The notes beneath the pieces are model-generated. The model saw only the letters and a program-made list of their open reading frames with translations, was not told the DNA's origin and ran no database searches. Shown here in pieces: positions 7,153 through 16,080 of a DNA stretch of 64,000 nt (its first letter is position 1; every line of letters starts with the position of its first letter). Source of the stretch: Sulfitobacter marinus (lineage in GTDB: Bacteria; Pseudomonadota; Alphaproteobacteria; Rhodobacterales; Rhodobacteraceae); assembly GCF_900116285.1 (NCBI RefSeq), contig NZ_FPAJ01000005.1, forward strand, positions 1 through 64,000. Direction: 5' to 3'. The position numbers and the translations under genes were made by a program.

Positions 7153-10100
7153 TGAGCTTTCTCCACTCGCTTACGGAATATTTCTGTTGTTCGGATTACG
7201 GCGACGTAGAAGACCGGCACCATCACGATCCCGATGACCGCCGAAAAGAGGATCCCGCCGAGCATCCCCGTACCGATGGATTTTTGCGCATTGGCCCCGG
7301 CCCCGGATGCCAATACCAGCGGCATGATGCCGAAACCAAAGGCAAGAGATGTCATCAAGATGGGACGCAGACGTTGACGCGCTGCCATGACGGTGGCTTC
7401 CAGCAACGCTTTGCCTTCGGCCCGAAGGGATTCCGCAAATTCGACGATCAGAATAGCATTTCGCGCCGCAAGGCCGATCGTGGTAAGCAGGCCTACTTTG
7501 AAATAGACGTCGTTCGACTGTCCGAAATACCACGTCGTCACAAGCGCGCCCAGAATACCCACTGGCACGGAAAGCATTACCGCAAAGGGCACGGCCCAGC
7601 TTTCGTAGAGGGCGGCGAGGCAGAGGAAGACAACCAACGCCGAGATCGTATAAAGAGTGGCTTCCTGATCACCGGACAACCGTTCTTGATAGCTTAACCC
7701 TGTCCAAGCCGAGGCATAAGATCCGTCCAGATCTGCGGTAAGTTGTTCCATCACCTCCATCGCGTCGCCCGAACTGATACCCGCTGCCGCTTCGCCAGAA
7801 AGCTCCAACGCGCGGGTGCCGCCATAGCGCGACAGCTTGGGCGTGATGGTTTCCCATTCACGGCTGACAAAGGCCGACAGCGGCACCATTTCCGAACTGT
7901 TGTTGCGCACATACCAGTGGTCAATGTCATCGGGCTGCATGCGCCAGTCTGCCCCGCCCTGCACAATGACCTCGCGCAGGTTGTTGCCCAGCGGGAAGTC
8001 ATTGACATAAGTGCCAGAAAACACGGTCGCGAGCATGGTGTTCACGCTCGACAAAGACACCCCCAAAGCTTCAGCTTTCTGCTGGTCGATACGCAGTTTC
8101 AACGAAGGCTCCGTCGCCGCATCATTGCCGCGCAGATTGGTCACGCGACCGTCGGCAAGCCCCGCCGCAACCAGTTGATCTGCCGCCTCGCTTAGCGCTT
8201 CCTGACCCGCGCCTGACTGATCCACGAGGTACATCGCAAAGCCCGAGGACGTTCCCAGTCCCGGAATGGCAGGTGGTTGGAGGACAAAGATGCTGCCCAG
8301 ACGGGATTGGAAGAACTTCCCGTTTGCCCGCATCATCAGATCGGCCGCATCAAGACCGGGACGCTCTTCATAGTCCTTGAGCCTGATGAACATCATCCCG
8401 TAGTTCTGACCTGACCCCCCGAAACTGTATCCGACGTTGGCAAATACGCCATCAACCATCTCAGTCTCTTCGGTCAGCAAATACTGCTCGATCTGTTCAA
8501 TCGTGTTGGCCGTTTGCTGGACTGTTGATCCCTGAGGCAGTTCGATCATGGTCATAAGGACGCCCTGATCTTCGGTCGGCAGGAACGACGACGGCAGACG
8601 GTCGTAGACCCAATAGGCGCCAAAGCCGACAAGGAGCAATACCACCACCATACGGAAAGGCCGCATGGACAACCGCCCGACAACCGAAGCATAGCCACCC
8701 GTCAGCCGGTCAAGGCCGCCATTGAACCACCGCAGCGGAAGCAGAGGCTTCTTGTCATGGTTCGGTTTGAGAAGCTGCGCGCACATCGCAGGCGTCAGGA
8801 TCAGCGCAACGAAAAGCGACAGCACCATCGCCGAAATGATCGTGACCGAGAACTGCTTGTAGATTACCCCGGTCGATCCGGACATGAACGCCATCGGCAG
8901 GAACACCGCGGACAGCACCATCACGATCCCGACCAGCGCGGGTGAGATTTCGCCCATGCTCTTTTCCGTCGCCGCAACGGCATCGAGTCCTTCTTCCTCC
9001 ATGACCCGCTCTACATTTTCGACCACGACGATCGCGTCATCGACAAGCAGTCCGATGGCCAGCACCAGCGCGAACATCGTCAGGGTATTGATCGACATGC
9101 CGAAGGCCGACAAGACGCCGAACGTTCCCAGCAGAACCACCGGTACCGCAATGGTCGGAATGAGCGTCGCGCGCCAGCTTTGCAGGAACAGAAGGATCAC
9201 CAGAAAGACCAGAAAGATCGCCTCGATCAGCGTCTCATAGACCTGGTCAATCGACTCCTCGACGAAGGGCGACGTGTCATAGGGGTATTCGACCGTCACG
9301 CCCGCCGGCAGGGCAGAGGACAGGCCATAGACCACGGCGCGCACCGCTTCGGCGGTATCGACCGCATTGGCGCCGGTGGAAAGGTTTACGGAAAAACCCG
9401 CTGCGGGATGGCCGTTGAAGCGGCTGACACTGCCATAGTCTTCCTCGGCCAGTTCGATTGTCGCGACATCGGCAAGATAGATTGCCGATCCGTCCGCATT
9501 GGTTTTCAGCAGGATGTTCTCGAAGTCCTCGACCGATTCAAGCTGGGATTGCGCGGAGAGCGACACCGTGAACTGCTGGCCTTTGACAACAGGTTGATCC
9601 CCCAGACTGCCAACGGTGACGTTGGTGTTCTGTTCGGAGACGGCCGAGGTCACATCGTTTGGGGTCAATTGGTATTGATACAATCGATCCGGATCCAACC
9701 AGATGCGCATGGCATATTCCGTCCCGAACGTGTTGACCGACCCCACGCCGTCCGTGCGCTGCACCGCATCTTGAATCGTGCTGCTCAGGATATCGCCCAG
9801 TTCGAGAGAGGAATAGCTGTCATCCTCACTGACGAGGGCGCCGACCAGCAGAATGGACGTGGTCGAGCGGGTGACGGAGATACCCAAGTTCGCCACCACA
9901 TCCGGCAGTTGCGACTCCACCAGTTGCAGTTTGTTCTGCACCTGCACCTGCGCCATATCGGGGTCGATGCTGTCATCGAACGTCAGGGAAATACTGGCGG
10001 TCCCCTCATTCGAAGAGGAGGTCATGTAGGTCAGACCGTCCAGCCCCGTCATCCCGTCTTCGATGACCGTGGTGACGGAGTTCTCGACCGTTGCGGCCGA

Positions 10101-10256
10101 GGCTCCGGTGTAGGACGCCGTGATCCGCACCGTCGTTGGCGCGATGTCGGGATACTGGGAAATCGGCAGGCTGGTCAGGCTGTAGGCGCCGAGCAGCATG
10201 GTCGCAATGGCAAGCACCCAGGCGAAGACAGGGCGGTGAATGAAGAAGGAGGCCAT
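7149..10256 (-). CDS. RND multidrug efflux pump, inner membrane subunit (HAE1, AcrB/MexB-like)
   Basis: At 1035 residues this is full length for an AcrB-type hydrophobe/amphiphile efflux transporter, a proton-driven trimeric pump. Features: MASFFIHRPVFAWVLAIATM start with the first membrane segment, two large periplasmic loops, and the transmembrane segment carrying the paired aspartates of the proton relay (GLLVDDAIVVVENVERVMEE, near residue 405). The typical PTIAVPVVLLGTFG and late GLLTTIGLAARNAILIVEFA segments are present. It sits between the adaptor gene (3-base gap) and the channel gene (4-base overlap). Expression is probably controlled by the divergent TetR gene at 11520. Substrates cannot be told from sequence. 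Confidence 0.95.
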   Translation of the reverse strand: MASFFIHRPVFAWVLAIATMLLGAYSLTSLPISQYPDIAPTTVRITASYTGASAATVENSVTTVIEDGMTGLDGLTYMTSSSNEGTASISLTFDDSIDPDMAQVQVQNKLQLVESQLPDVVANLGISVTRSTTSILLVGALVSEDDSYSSLELGDILSSTIQDAVQRTDGVGSVNTFGTEYAMRIWLDPDRLYQYQLTPNDVTSAVSEQNTNVTVGSLGDQPVVKGQQFTVSLSAQSQLESVEDFENILLKTNADGSAIYLADVATIELAEEDYGSVSRFNGHPAAGFSVNLSTGANAVDTAEAVRAVVYGLSSALPAGVTVEYPYDTSPFVEESIDQVYETLIEAIFLVFLVILLFLQSWRATLIPTIAVPVVLLGTFGVLSAFGMSINTLTMFALVLAIGLLVDDAIVVVENVERVMEEEGLDAVAATEKSMGEISPALVGIVMVLSAVFLPMAFMSGSTGVIYKQFSVTIISAMVLSLFVALILTPAMCAQLLKPNHDKKPLLPLRWFNGGLDRLTGGYASVVGRLSMRPFRMVVVLLLVGFGAYWVYDRLPSSFLPTEDQGVLMTMIELPQGSTVQQTANTIEQIEQYLLTEETEMVDGVFANVGYSFGGSGQNYGMMFIRLKDYEERPGLDAADLMMRANGKFFQSRLGSIFVLQPPAIPGLGTSSGFAMYLVDQSGAGQEALSEAADQLVAAGLADGRVTNLRGNDAATEPSLKLRIDQQKAEALGVSLSSVNTMLATVFSGTYVNDFPLGNNLREVIVQGGADWRMQPDDIDHWYVRNNSSEMVPLSAFVSREWETITPKLSRYGGTRALELSGEAAAGISSGDAMEVMEQLTADLDGSYASAWTGLSYQERLSGDQEATLYTISALVVFLCLAALYESWAVPFAVMLSVPVGILGALVTTWYFGQSNDVYFKVGLLTTIGLAARNAILIVEFAESLRAEGKALLEATVMAARQRLRPILMTSLAFGFGIMPLVLASGAGANAQKSIGTGMLGGILFSAVIGIVMVPVFYVAVIRTTEIFRKRVEKAQ

Positions 10257-10259
10257 GGT

Positions 10260-11441
10260 TCACTCCTCCACGGCTGTGGTGTCGGCATCGAGCGCAACGC
10301 CATCTTCGTTGATCGTCACGGCGACCGGTGTCACCGCCTGTCCCGCGCTCAGCGACAAGAGACCGTCCACGATTAATTGGTCCCCTTCGCTCAATCCCTC
10401 GCGCACGATCCACGCGTTCTGATAGGTGCCGTCATCTTCAAGCGTCACCTGTTCTGCCTTGCCGTCTTCACCGATAACATAAGCAGTCAGTTTACCTGAG
10501 TTGCCACGCGTCGCCGCACGTTGCGGAACAAGGTAGGCTTGCATCGTGCCAAGCACGATTTCCCCACGCACAAACATGCCGGGAAGGATGATGTGATCAG
10601 GGTTGTCAAAGGTAAAACGGATGGTCACGGTTCCGGTTGAGGTCGACACATTGTTGCCGGGCGTGACCAATTTGCCCGTGCCGCGAAACACGTCGCCGTT
10701 TTCCAGCGTCAGCGTTGCCTCAAGGACGTCGTTCTGCGTGAGAGTGCCTTCGGAAATGCCCTTGCGAAAGGACAGGATCCGCGCGCTGGCTTCCATCATA
10801 TCCACATAGATCGGATCAGAGGTGACAATGCTGGTCAGGGCGTCGGTCTGCCCTGCCGTGACCAAATCCCCCACGGATACAGTTGACACATCTGCACGCC
10901 CGTCAATCGGGCTGGTCAGGGTTGCCCACGACAGCTCGGTCTCGGCATACTCAAGTGCTGCCTTGTTTGCGTCGAGGGCTGCCTTTGCTTCGGCCAGGCT
11001 GGCACGCGCCACTTCGACCTCGGCTTCGGTGTAGCCGCGTCCGGCGAGTTGTTCGGCCCGGTCATAGGCCGCCTGCTTCACCGGAAAGTTGGCTTCGGCA
11101 GTGGCCAAGTTGGCACGCGCCGTCGCAACGGTCGCGAGATAGGACGAATCGTCGATCCGGAAAAGCGGGTCCCCAACCTCAAGCAATTGCCCGGGCGTGT
11201 AGAGAATTTCTTCGACCACACCGCCGACGCGCGGGCGCACCTCAACATTTTGAAAAGCAACAGCCCGCCCCGGCGCGGTAACGATACGCGGGATCTCCTG
11301 CATCTGCATTTCGATCACACCCACCTCAAGCGACCCTGCAACGGGCATCCCACCGGGAGGCCCCCCTTGCGCGCTTGCCATTGTGGCAGCCGCCCCCAAC
11401 GCAATTGCTGCGCCAAACATCTTCCAAACGCTGAATTTCAT
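10260..11441 (-). CDS. RND efflux periplasmic adaptor (membrane fusion protein)
   Basis: This 393-residue AcrA/MexA-like protein bridges the pump and outer membrane channel. It has an N-terminal signal sequence (VWKMFGAAIALGAAATMASA, cleavage near ASA/QGG), the first half of a lipoyl domain (VEVRPRVGGVVEEILYTPGQ), an alpha-hairpin rich in Ala/Glu (about residues 100-165), the second lipoyl half (LTSPIDGRADVSTVSVGDLV) and beta-barrel and membrane-proximal domains (VTPGNNVSTSTGTVTIRFTF). No lipobox Cys is seen, so it is probably anchored by an uncleaved or cleaved signal only. It is the first gene of the efflux operon. Confidence 0.93.
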   Translation of the reverse strand: MKFSVWKMFGAAIALGAAATMASAQGGPPGGMPVAGSLEVGVIEMQMQEIPRIVTAPGRAVAFQNVEVRPRVGGVVEEILYTPGQLLEVGDPLFRIDDSSYLATVATARANLATAEANFPVKQAAYDRAEQLAGRGYTEAEVEVARASLAEAKAALDANKAALEYAETELSWATLTSPIDGRADVSTVSVGDLVTAGQTDALTSIVTSDPIYVDMMEASARILSFRKGISEGTLTQNDVLEATLTLENGDVFRGTGKLVTPGNNVSTSTGTVTIRFTFDNPDHIILPGMFVRGEIVLGTMQAYLVPQRAATRGNSGKLTAYVIGEDGKAEQVTLEDDGTYQNAWIVREGLSEGDQLIVDGLLSLSAGQAVTPVAVTINEDGVALDADTTAVEE

Positions 11442-11519
11442 GTGCTTCTCGATCCTTGACTTTTCGGCAAAATTTATGCCATCTACGCAGATATTGCACT
11501 ATACGCAAGGATTTCAGTA

Positions 11520-12104
11520 ATGACACTTTCGTTACGAGAGCGTAGACGACAGCAAACGGCGCATGACATCCAACTGGCGACATTGGATTTGGCCGTTCAA
11601 AAAGGGCTGGAGAATGTCACGACAGAGGAAATTGCCGCTGCAGCCGGCATCAGTACGCGGACTTTCTTCAACTACTATACCAATAAGGAAGCGGCTGCGG
11701 TGGGGGCACCGCCAGCCTTTACGGAAGCGGCAAAAGAAGCACTGCGCGACGGGAGCGGACCTCTTGCGGACGACCTCAAACTGTTTCTGGACCAACATGT
11801 CGCTGCACTGACCAAAGATGAACCTATTCTCAAGATGATCGGCACGGTTCTGCGTTCAAACGAAAAAGCGAGAGGCATCCTGCAGGGGTTTCTCATTATG
11901 GAGCGCAGAGAGCTTACGGAATGCCTAAGCCATCGCGTTCAAAACCCTCAAGCCGCCGCAGCACTTGCAAGCAACACAACCGACGCAGTGGGCCGAGCGA
12001 TCGTCCTTTGGGAGCACGAAGAAAACCTATCCCTGAGCGCCGCGTTAGACGTGGTCTGGGAAGGAACAATCGCCGCGGCAGCCCTCTTAACGTCGACATC
12101 GTGA
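11520..12104 (+). CDS. TetR-family regulator, divergent to the RND efflux operon
   Basis: A 194-residue TetR-type repressor. The N-terminal HTH reads RQQTAHDIQLATLDLAVQKG then TTEEIAAAAGISTRTFFNYY (about residues 9-50), the classical TetR signature; the rest is a helical ligand-binding domain that is not conserved. It is transcribed away from the efflux operon with 78 bp between start codons, the usual position of a local repressor of an RND pump. AAGGA at 11507-11511 serves as ribosome binding site for ATG 11520. An interrupted TTGC/GCAA dyad at 11494-11508 is too weak to call an operator. Confidence 0.88.
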   Translation: MTLSLRERRRQQTAHDIQLATLDLAVQKGLENVTTEEIAAAAGISTRTFFNYYTNKEAAAVGAPPAFTEAAKEALRDGSGPLADDLKLFLDQHVAALTKDEPILKMIGTVLRSNEKARGILQGFLIMERRELTECLSHRVQNPQAAAALASNTTDAVGRAIVLWEHEENLSLSAALDVVWEGTIAAAALLTSTS

Positions 12105-12193
12105 TTTTGCCGAACGATGTATTCGGACGCTTCGAGCAAAAGGTTTACCTGCCACGGCATCCCTTTGCCGAAGGCAGTCCGAGTGCCGAATGA

Positions 12194-12766
12194 TCAGGCG
12201 AAGGTTTCCGCCACTATTTCCTTCGCGAACCCAGCGTTCAACACCCCGCGGTTCAGCAGGCGATACCAGAACGCACCATGTATCAAGGTCGACAGTGTTT
12301 CCACGCTCCGCCCCGGCGAAAGCTCTCCGCGGTCCTGCGCCCGGCGGAGCAAAGCGGTGATCATCTGCTCCCGAGGCAGAACAAAATTTGCATGAAACGA
12401 CTTGTGGAACTTTGCATCCTGCTGAGAGGCCGCGATCAGCGCGCGGAGGGTGTCCCCGTAGATGCGCAAGTGTTCGAAAATACGGATCAGGAAGTCTTCG
12501 AGCAAGGTCCGACAATCCTCTGCCCCGTCCCAAGAAGGTTCGGCGGCATAGGTGTTGGTCTGCTCAAAAACGGCTTCGAGGACAAGGTCGGCCTTCGTAT
12601 TCCAGCGGTTGTAGAGCGTTTGGCGCGCCACGCCAGCCTGCTCAATGATTGCCGAAACCGAGACTTTCTCATAGCCCAGTTCCCGAACCAGACGTAGAGC
12701 CACAGCCTTCAATGCCGTGCTGGCGTCTTGATTTGCGGGCCGCCCACTTGGCCTTTTTCCCGACAT
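12194..12766 (-). CDS. TetR-family regulator, divergent to the Bcr/CflA transporter
   Basis: A 190-residue TetR/AcrR protein. The HTH reads RELGYEKVSVSAIIEQAGVA followed by RQTLYNRWNTKADLVLEAV (about residues 26-65). The C-terminal part (FLIRIFEHLRIYGDTLRALI, then TALLRRAQDRGEL) matches the TetR_C_11-like helical domain. ATG 12766 is chosen over an upstream ATG because AGGA lies seven bases upstream and the longer frame would read through the operators. Two copies of TAGAC[T/C]GCAGTCCA lie in the shared promoter with the MFS gene, so it very likely represses both genes. The effector is unknown. Confidence 0.88.
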   Translation of the reverse strand: MSGKRPSGRPANQDASTALKAVALRLVRELGYEKVSVSAIIEQAGVARQTLYNRWNTKADLVLEAVFEQTNTYAAEPSWDGAEDCRTLLEDFLIRIFEHLRIYGDTLRALIAASQQDAKFHKSFHANFVLPREQMITALLRRAQDRGELSPGRSVETLSTLIHGAFWYRLLNRGVLNAGFAKEIVAETFA

Positions 12767-12811
12767 GCACAGTTCCTGTTCATAGATGCAGATTAGTCCG
12801 TGATTGAAGAT

Positions 12812-12825
12812 TAGACTGCAGTCCA
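12812..12825. promoter_or_regulatory. TetR operator candidate, copy 1
   Basis: TAGACTGCAGTCCA, a near-perfect palindrome (12 of 14 bases) centred on CTGCAG, between the divergent TetR gene and the MFS gene. A second copy follows 25 bp downstream. Confidence 0.65.
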
Positions 12826-12836
12826 CTATCCGCAAG

Positions 12837-12850
12837 TAGACCGCAGTCCA
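12837..12850. promoter_or_regulatory. TetR operator candidate, copy 2
   Basis: TAGACCGCAGTCCA differs from the copy at 12812-12825 by one base. It lies directly before a TATTAT element (12852-12857) that may be the -10 box of the MFS gene starting at 12871, so binding would block transcription. Confidence 0.65.
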
Positions 12851-12870
12851 ATATTATCGCCGGAACCGAG

Positions 12871-14088
12871 ATGTCACAGATTTTCCTTACCCCGAAACGG
12901 GCCTTTGCCGTTACCGCCACTTTGGGCCTTTTGTCCCTCTTTCCCCCATTGGCCACGGATATGTACCTCGCCGCACTTGGTGAGCTCGCGGCCTCGATGA
13001 ACGCCACCCATACGGCGGCTGAACTTTCGCTTTCGATTTTCTTTCTCGGCCTCTGTTTTGGGCAGATCCTCATTGGCCCATTGACCGATACCTACGGACG
13101 CAAGCGCCCGCTTCTTGTAGGGACCGTTCTGTTCACCGTGACCTCGATTGCACTGCCGCTGATGAATGACATTGCATGGTTCAATGCCCTACGGTTCCTA
13201 CAGGCAATCGGCGCGAGTGCGGGAATGGTCGTCGGGCGCGCCATGGTGAAAGATCTTTATGAGGGGCAAAAGGCCGCGAAGGTTATGACCGTGCTGGTCA
13301 TGTTGCTGACACTCGGGCCCATCGCGTCACCGACGATGGGCAGCCTGCTTCTCGAAGCGTTTGGCTGGCAGTCAATCTTTGCAACGATGGCGCTTATCAG
13401 CCTCGTGGCCTTGACCCTCTCCGTGGTCACCCTGCCCGAAACCCTACCCGCTCAGGATCGCCAGCCCGCGCCCATTCGAAATGGCTTAAAAGCCGCGAAA
13501 CGCCTGCTTTCGCAACGCGGGTTTGTCACGATGGCCTTGGTGGCGGGCCTTATCCCAAGCGGTATGTTTGCCTTTATCACTGGCTCATCGGGGGTATTCC
13601 AAGGGATTTTCGGGCTAAGCTCCATTGGCTTTGGCATCATGTTCGCGATCATCGCGACCGCGTTGATTATCTTTGGCCGGATCAATGGGATATTGCTCAA
13701 TCGTTTCATACCAGAACAAATTCTCAAGACCGTGTTGCCGCTCTTTGCCGCGTCTACCATCCTGCTCACCTTGCTGTCTCAGACAGACTCCTTGTTGGTG
13801 TTTGTCGTGCCCCTGTGGGTTTCGATCGGCTTGGTGGGCCTGCTTTCGGCTAATGCGATTTCCCTTGCGATGGAAACGACCAAGGCCGCGGCAGGGGTGG
13901 GATCGGCGCTTCTGGGTGCGATCCAGTTCGCCCTCGCTTTCGCCGTTTCCAGCTTCGTGGCCATAGGCGGGGCGTCCACCGCCTTGCCAATGGCTCTTGG
14001 GCTCGCAATTCCAGCCAGTGCGGCATCCCTGCTGTATTTCGTTACAAGACGCTCCAGTGAGTCTGAGAATTCAAATGTGGAGCTATAG
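12871..14088 (+). CDS. Bcr/CflA-family MFS drug transporter
   Basis: This 405-residue, 12-helix major facilitator protein fits the Bcr/CflA drug:proton antiporters. Visible features: the first helix (TATLGLLSLFPPLATDMYLA), with the family's P-x-x-x-x-D-M-Y-L-A, the loop motif GQILIGPLTDTYGRKRPLLV (motif A), then the antiporter-like helix 4-5 region (RFLQAIGASAGMVVGRAMVK) with a Bcr-type ARAMVxDLY pattern. It is divergent to a TetR gene with tandem operators in between, so probably induced by its own substrates. Exported compounds are not predictable. Confidence 0.9.
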   Translation: MSQIFLTPKRAFAVTATLGLLSLFPPLATDMYLAALGELAASMNATHTAAELSLSIFFLGLCFGQILIGPLTDTYGRKRPLLVGTVLFTVTSIALPLMNDIAWFNALRFLQAIGASAGMVVGRAMVKDLYEGQKAAKVMTVLVMLLTLGPIASPTMGSLLLEAFGWQSIFATMALISLVALTLSVVTLPETLPAQDRQPAPIRNGLKAAKRLLSQRGFVTMALVAGLIPSGMFAFITGSSGVFQGIFGLSSIGFGIMFAIIATALIIFGRINGILLNRFIPEQILKTVLPLFAASTILLTLLSQTDSLLVFVVPLWVSIGLVGLLSANAISLAMETTKAAAGVGSALLGAIQFALAFAVSSFVAIGGASTALPMALGLAIPASAASLLYFVTRRSSESENSNVEL

Positions 14089-14370
14089 GGGCTTTGCTTA
14101 TTAGGAAAAGCAGCTTGGAGACATCCTGCACACCGGACTTAACTTCCGTTTCAGCGGCGCACGGGGAGATGCCAGATACGGTAGGAACGGCAGAAAAATA
14201 TCTGTTGAGGTCGGTGCCGAACCGATCACGACCTTTCTTTTGCGCTTGCAGCGAATGTCTCAGAAGTTCGCTCTCCCCCCTTCGATAGCAGTTCTTTGGA
14301 CGACTGGCGCAGCGGCCCCCCTTCTCCAAGGCGCTGTGCCAAAATAGTGAAATATTTTCAAATGCGGCAC
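14089..14370. other. Non-coding gap after the MFS transporter
   Basis: About 280 bases with short open frames on both strands, none with a ribosome binding site or known domain. No terminator with a T-run is obvious. The following TetR promoter lies at the right end. Confidence 0.4.
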
Positions 14371-14385
14371 TAGACGACTGGTCTA
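14371..14385. promoter_or_regulatory. Operator candidate of the TetR/oxidoreductase operon
   Basis: TAGAC-GACTG-GTCTA, five-base perfect arms, 20 bases before the start codon of the TetR gene. The TAGAC...GTCTA pattern resembles operators of NemR-like TetR regulators and suggests autoregulation. Confidence 0.55.
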
Positions 14386-14405
14386 TTACTTCCTATCTAC
14401 CCGAC

Positions 14406-14999
14406 ATGTTAGAGCAAAAGAAATCAGACGTTACACGTCAAAATATCCTGCAAGCAGGGCGCAGCCTGGTCAGCCAGCATGGGTTTGGCGGGGTCGGGTT
14501 GGCGCGTATCCTAAAGGAAAGCGGCGTTCCGAAAGGATCGTTCTACTACTACTTCCCCTCCAAGGAAGCCTTTGGCCAAGCCTTGCTGACGGATTACGTG
14601 GCCGATTATCTTGGCCGGGTCGATGCCCTTTCGAATGGCCCCGGATCTGCCCATGACAAACTGACCGCCTTCTGGTCGGCCTGGCTGACACATGCAGAGG
14701 CCGAAGGCATTGCCAGCCAATGCTTGGTCGTCAAGCTGGGCGCAGAGGTGGCCGATTTGTCAGAAGACATGCGCCAAGTGCTTGATGCTGGCGTGAGCGC
14801 GCTGGTCGACCGCATCGCAGCACTGCTGGTGCAGGGGGCCAAGGACGGCTCTGTCGTGGCCATCGACGATCCGCAGGCCACGGCGCAAATGCTCTACGCG
14901 AAATGGCTGGGTGCCGCGATTCTGGCAAAGCTATCGCGTGATGAAACCCCTCTTAGGCGGGCTCTCTCCGAAACAAAGAAAACCCTTTCAACATCGTAA
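14406..14999 (+). CDS. TetR-family regulator (NemR/AcuR-like)
   Basis: A 197-residue TetR protein. The HTH spans about residues 10-55 (TRQNILQAGRSLVSQHGFGG, ILKESGVPKGSFYYYFPSKE). The GSFYYYFPSKEAFGQALL region and the following ligand domain with a conserved cysteine (ASQCLVVKLGAEVADLSEDM, about residue 105) resemble the NemR/AcuR group, which sense reactive electrophiles. The palindrome 14371-14385 sits just before the gene, and no Shine-Dalgarno sequence is visible before ATG 14406, so the transcript may have a very short leader. The gene is 19 bases upstream of an MDR oxidoreductase gene and is likely co-transcribed with it. Confidence 0.85.
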   Translation: MLEQKKSDVTRQNILQAGRSLVSQHGFGGVGLARILKESGVPKGSFYYYFPSKEAFGQALLTDYVADYLGRVDALSNGPGSAHDKLTAFWSAWLTHAEAEGIASQCLVVKLGAEVADLSEDMRQVLDAGVSALVDRIAALLVQGAKDGSVVAIDDPQATAQMLYAKWLGAAILAKLSRDETPLRRALSETKKTLSTS

Positions 15000-15018
15000 A
15001 CCAAAGAAGAGAAACCAC

Positions 15019-15999
15019 ATGAAAGCTGCAATTCACGACACGTTCGGCGAACCAATCGACGTTTTGAAAACCGCCGAGATCGACAAACCTACCGCAGGTG
15101 CGGGCGAAGTTTTGATCAAGATGACACTGTCGCCCATCCACAACCACGATCTGTGGACCATCCGTGGCAACTATGGCTACAAGCCCGAACTGCCCGGTGC
15201 GATTGGCGGCTCGGAAGCAATGGGCACAGTCGAGGCTGTCGGCGAAGGCGTTGACGATGCCATGATCGGTAAACGCGTCACAGTCGCGGGTGTGCATGGG
15301 ACTTGGGCCGAATATTTCGTGGCCCCCGCGGCAGGCGTTCTGCCCCTGCCCGACATGATTTCCGACGTCGCAGGCGCACAGCTGATCGCGATGCCGTTTA
15401 GCGCCATTTCGCTGCTGGAAACGCTCAGGGCCAAAAAGGGTGACTGGATCATCCAAACCGCCGCCAATGGTGCTGTGGGCAAGATCATGGTGACACTTGC
15501 CAAGGCGCGCGGCATCAATCTGCTGAACCTCGTGCGGCGCGACGAAGCGGTGAAAGAGCTGACAGACATGGGGATTGAAAACGTTCTATCCACATCCGAT
15601 GCTGACTGGGTGCAAAAGGCACGTGATATCATTGGTGCCGCTGGTGCTGCATCCGCGATAGATTCAGTTGGTGGTGAAATATCTGCAGATCTCGTTGAAC
15701 TGCTGGGCCTTGATGGTGAACTGGTTGTTTTCGGTACCGCGACAGGCGCGCCGATGCCGCTGTCTTCGGGCGCATTGATCATGAAACACATCACCATCAA
15801 AGGCTTCTGGGGCTCGCGCGTCAGCGGCGATATGGACCCTGAAGAGCGTAAGCGCCTGATCACTGAACTGGTAACGCTGGTCGCCAAAGGCGAGTTGGTA
15901 CTGGAAGACGGTGGCATCTTTGATCTGGATGACGTTTCCAAAGCGATGAAAGCGGCCCTGACACCGGGTCGCACCGGCAAAGTCATGATCCGCGGTTAA
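15019..15999 (+). CDS. Zinc-free medium-chain dehydrogenase/quinone oxidoreductase-like enzyme
   Basis: A 326-residue medium-chain dehydrogenase/reductase. The N-terminal catalytic domain begins MKAAIHDTFGEPIDVLKTAE and lacks the cysteines that bind structural zinc; the GxxAxG-type nucleotide loop reads AANGAVGKIMVTLAKARGIN, followed by NLVRRDE, which suggests NADPH use. These traits point to a quinone oxidoreductase or enoyl reductase type of MDR enzyme; its substrate is not clear. Start ATG 15019 is preceded by AGAAGAGA; an upstream frame lies within the TetR gene. With the NemR-like regulator it could detoxify quinones or aldehydes (inference). Confidence 0.82.
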   Translation: MKAAIHDTFGEPIDVLKTAEIDKPTAGAGEVLIKMTLSPIHNHDLWTIRGNYGYKPELPGAIGGSEAMGTVEAVGEGVDDAMIGKRVTVAGVHGTWAEYFVAPAAGVLPLPDMISDVAGAQLIAMPFSAISLLETLRAKKGDWIIQTAANGAVGKIMVTLAKARGINLLNLVRRDEAVKELTDMGIENVLSTSDADWVQKARDIIGAAGAASAIDSVGGEISADLVELLGLDGELVVFGTATGAPMPLSSGALIMKHITIKGFWGSRVSGDMDPEERKRLITELVTLVAKGELVLEDGGIFDLDDVSKAMKAALTPGRTGKVMIRG

Positions 16000-16022
16000 T
16001 CTGCTACGACCGAAAACAGGCA

Positions 16023-16057
16023 AAGCCCGACCTTTGAAGGTATCAAAGGCCGGGCTT
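16023..16057. terminator. Terminator hairpin between convergent genes
   Basis: AAGCCCG(A)CCTTTGA - AGGTA - TCAAAGG(C)CGGGCTT forms a long stem. Read on the minus strand it is followed by a TTTT run, so it can stop pobA transcription; on the plus strand it may stop the oxidoreductase operon. Confidence 0.7.
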
Positions 16058-16080
16058 CCCAATCGTAACAAGGCAACTGG

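Noticed and set aside
6184-7155. 323-codon plus-strand frame opposite the outer membrane factor gene
   Set aside because: Complement of a firmly identified gene; long antisense frames are common in GC-rich DNA.
9180-10376. 398-codon plus-strand frame opposite the RND pump gene
   Set aside because: Antisense shadow of the pump gene, rich in Arg and His as expected for such shadows.
11494-11508. TTGC...GCAA interrupted dyad between the TetR gene and the RND efflux operon
   Set aside because: Only four-base arms, expected by chance in 78 bases; not reported as an operator.
14042-14329. Minus-strand frame of 95 codons after the MFS gene
   Set aside because: Overlaps the 3' end of the transporter gene and lacks a start signal or domain.
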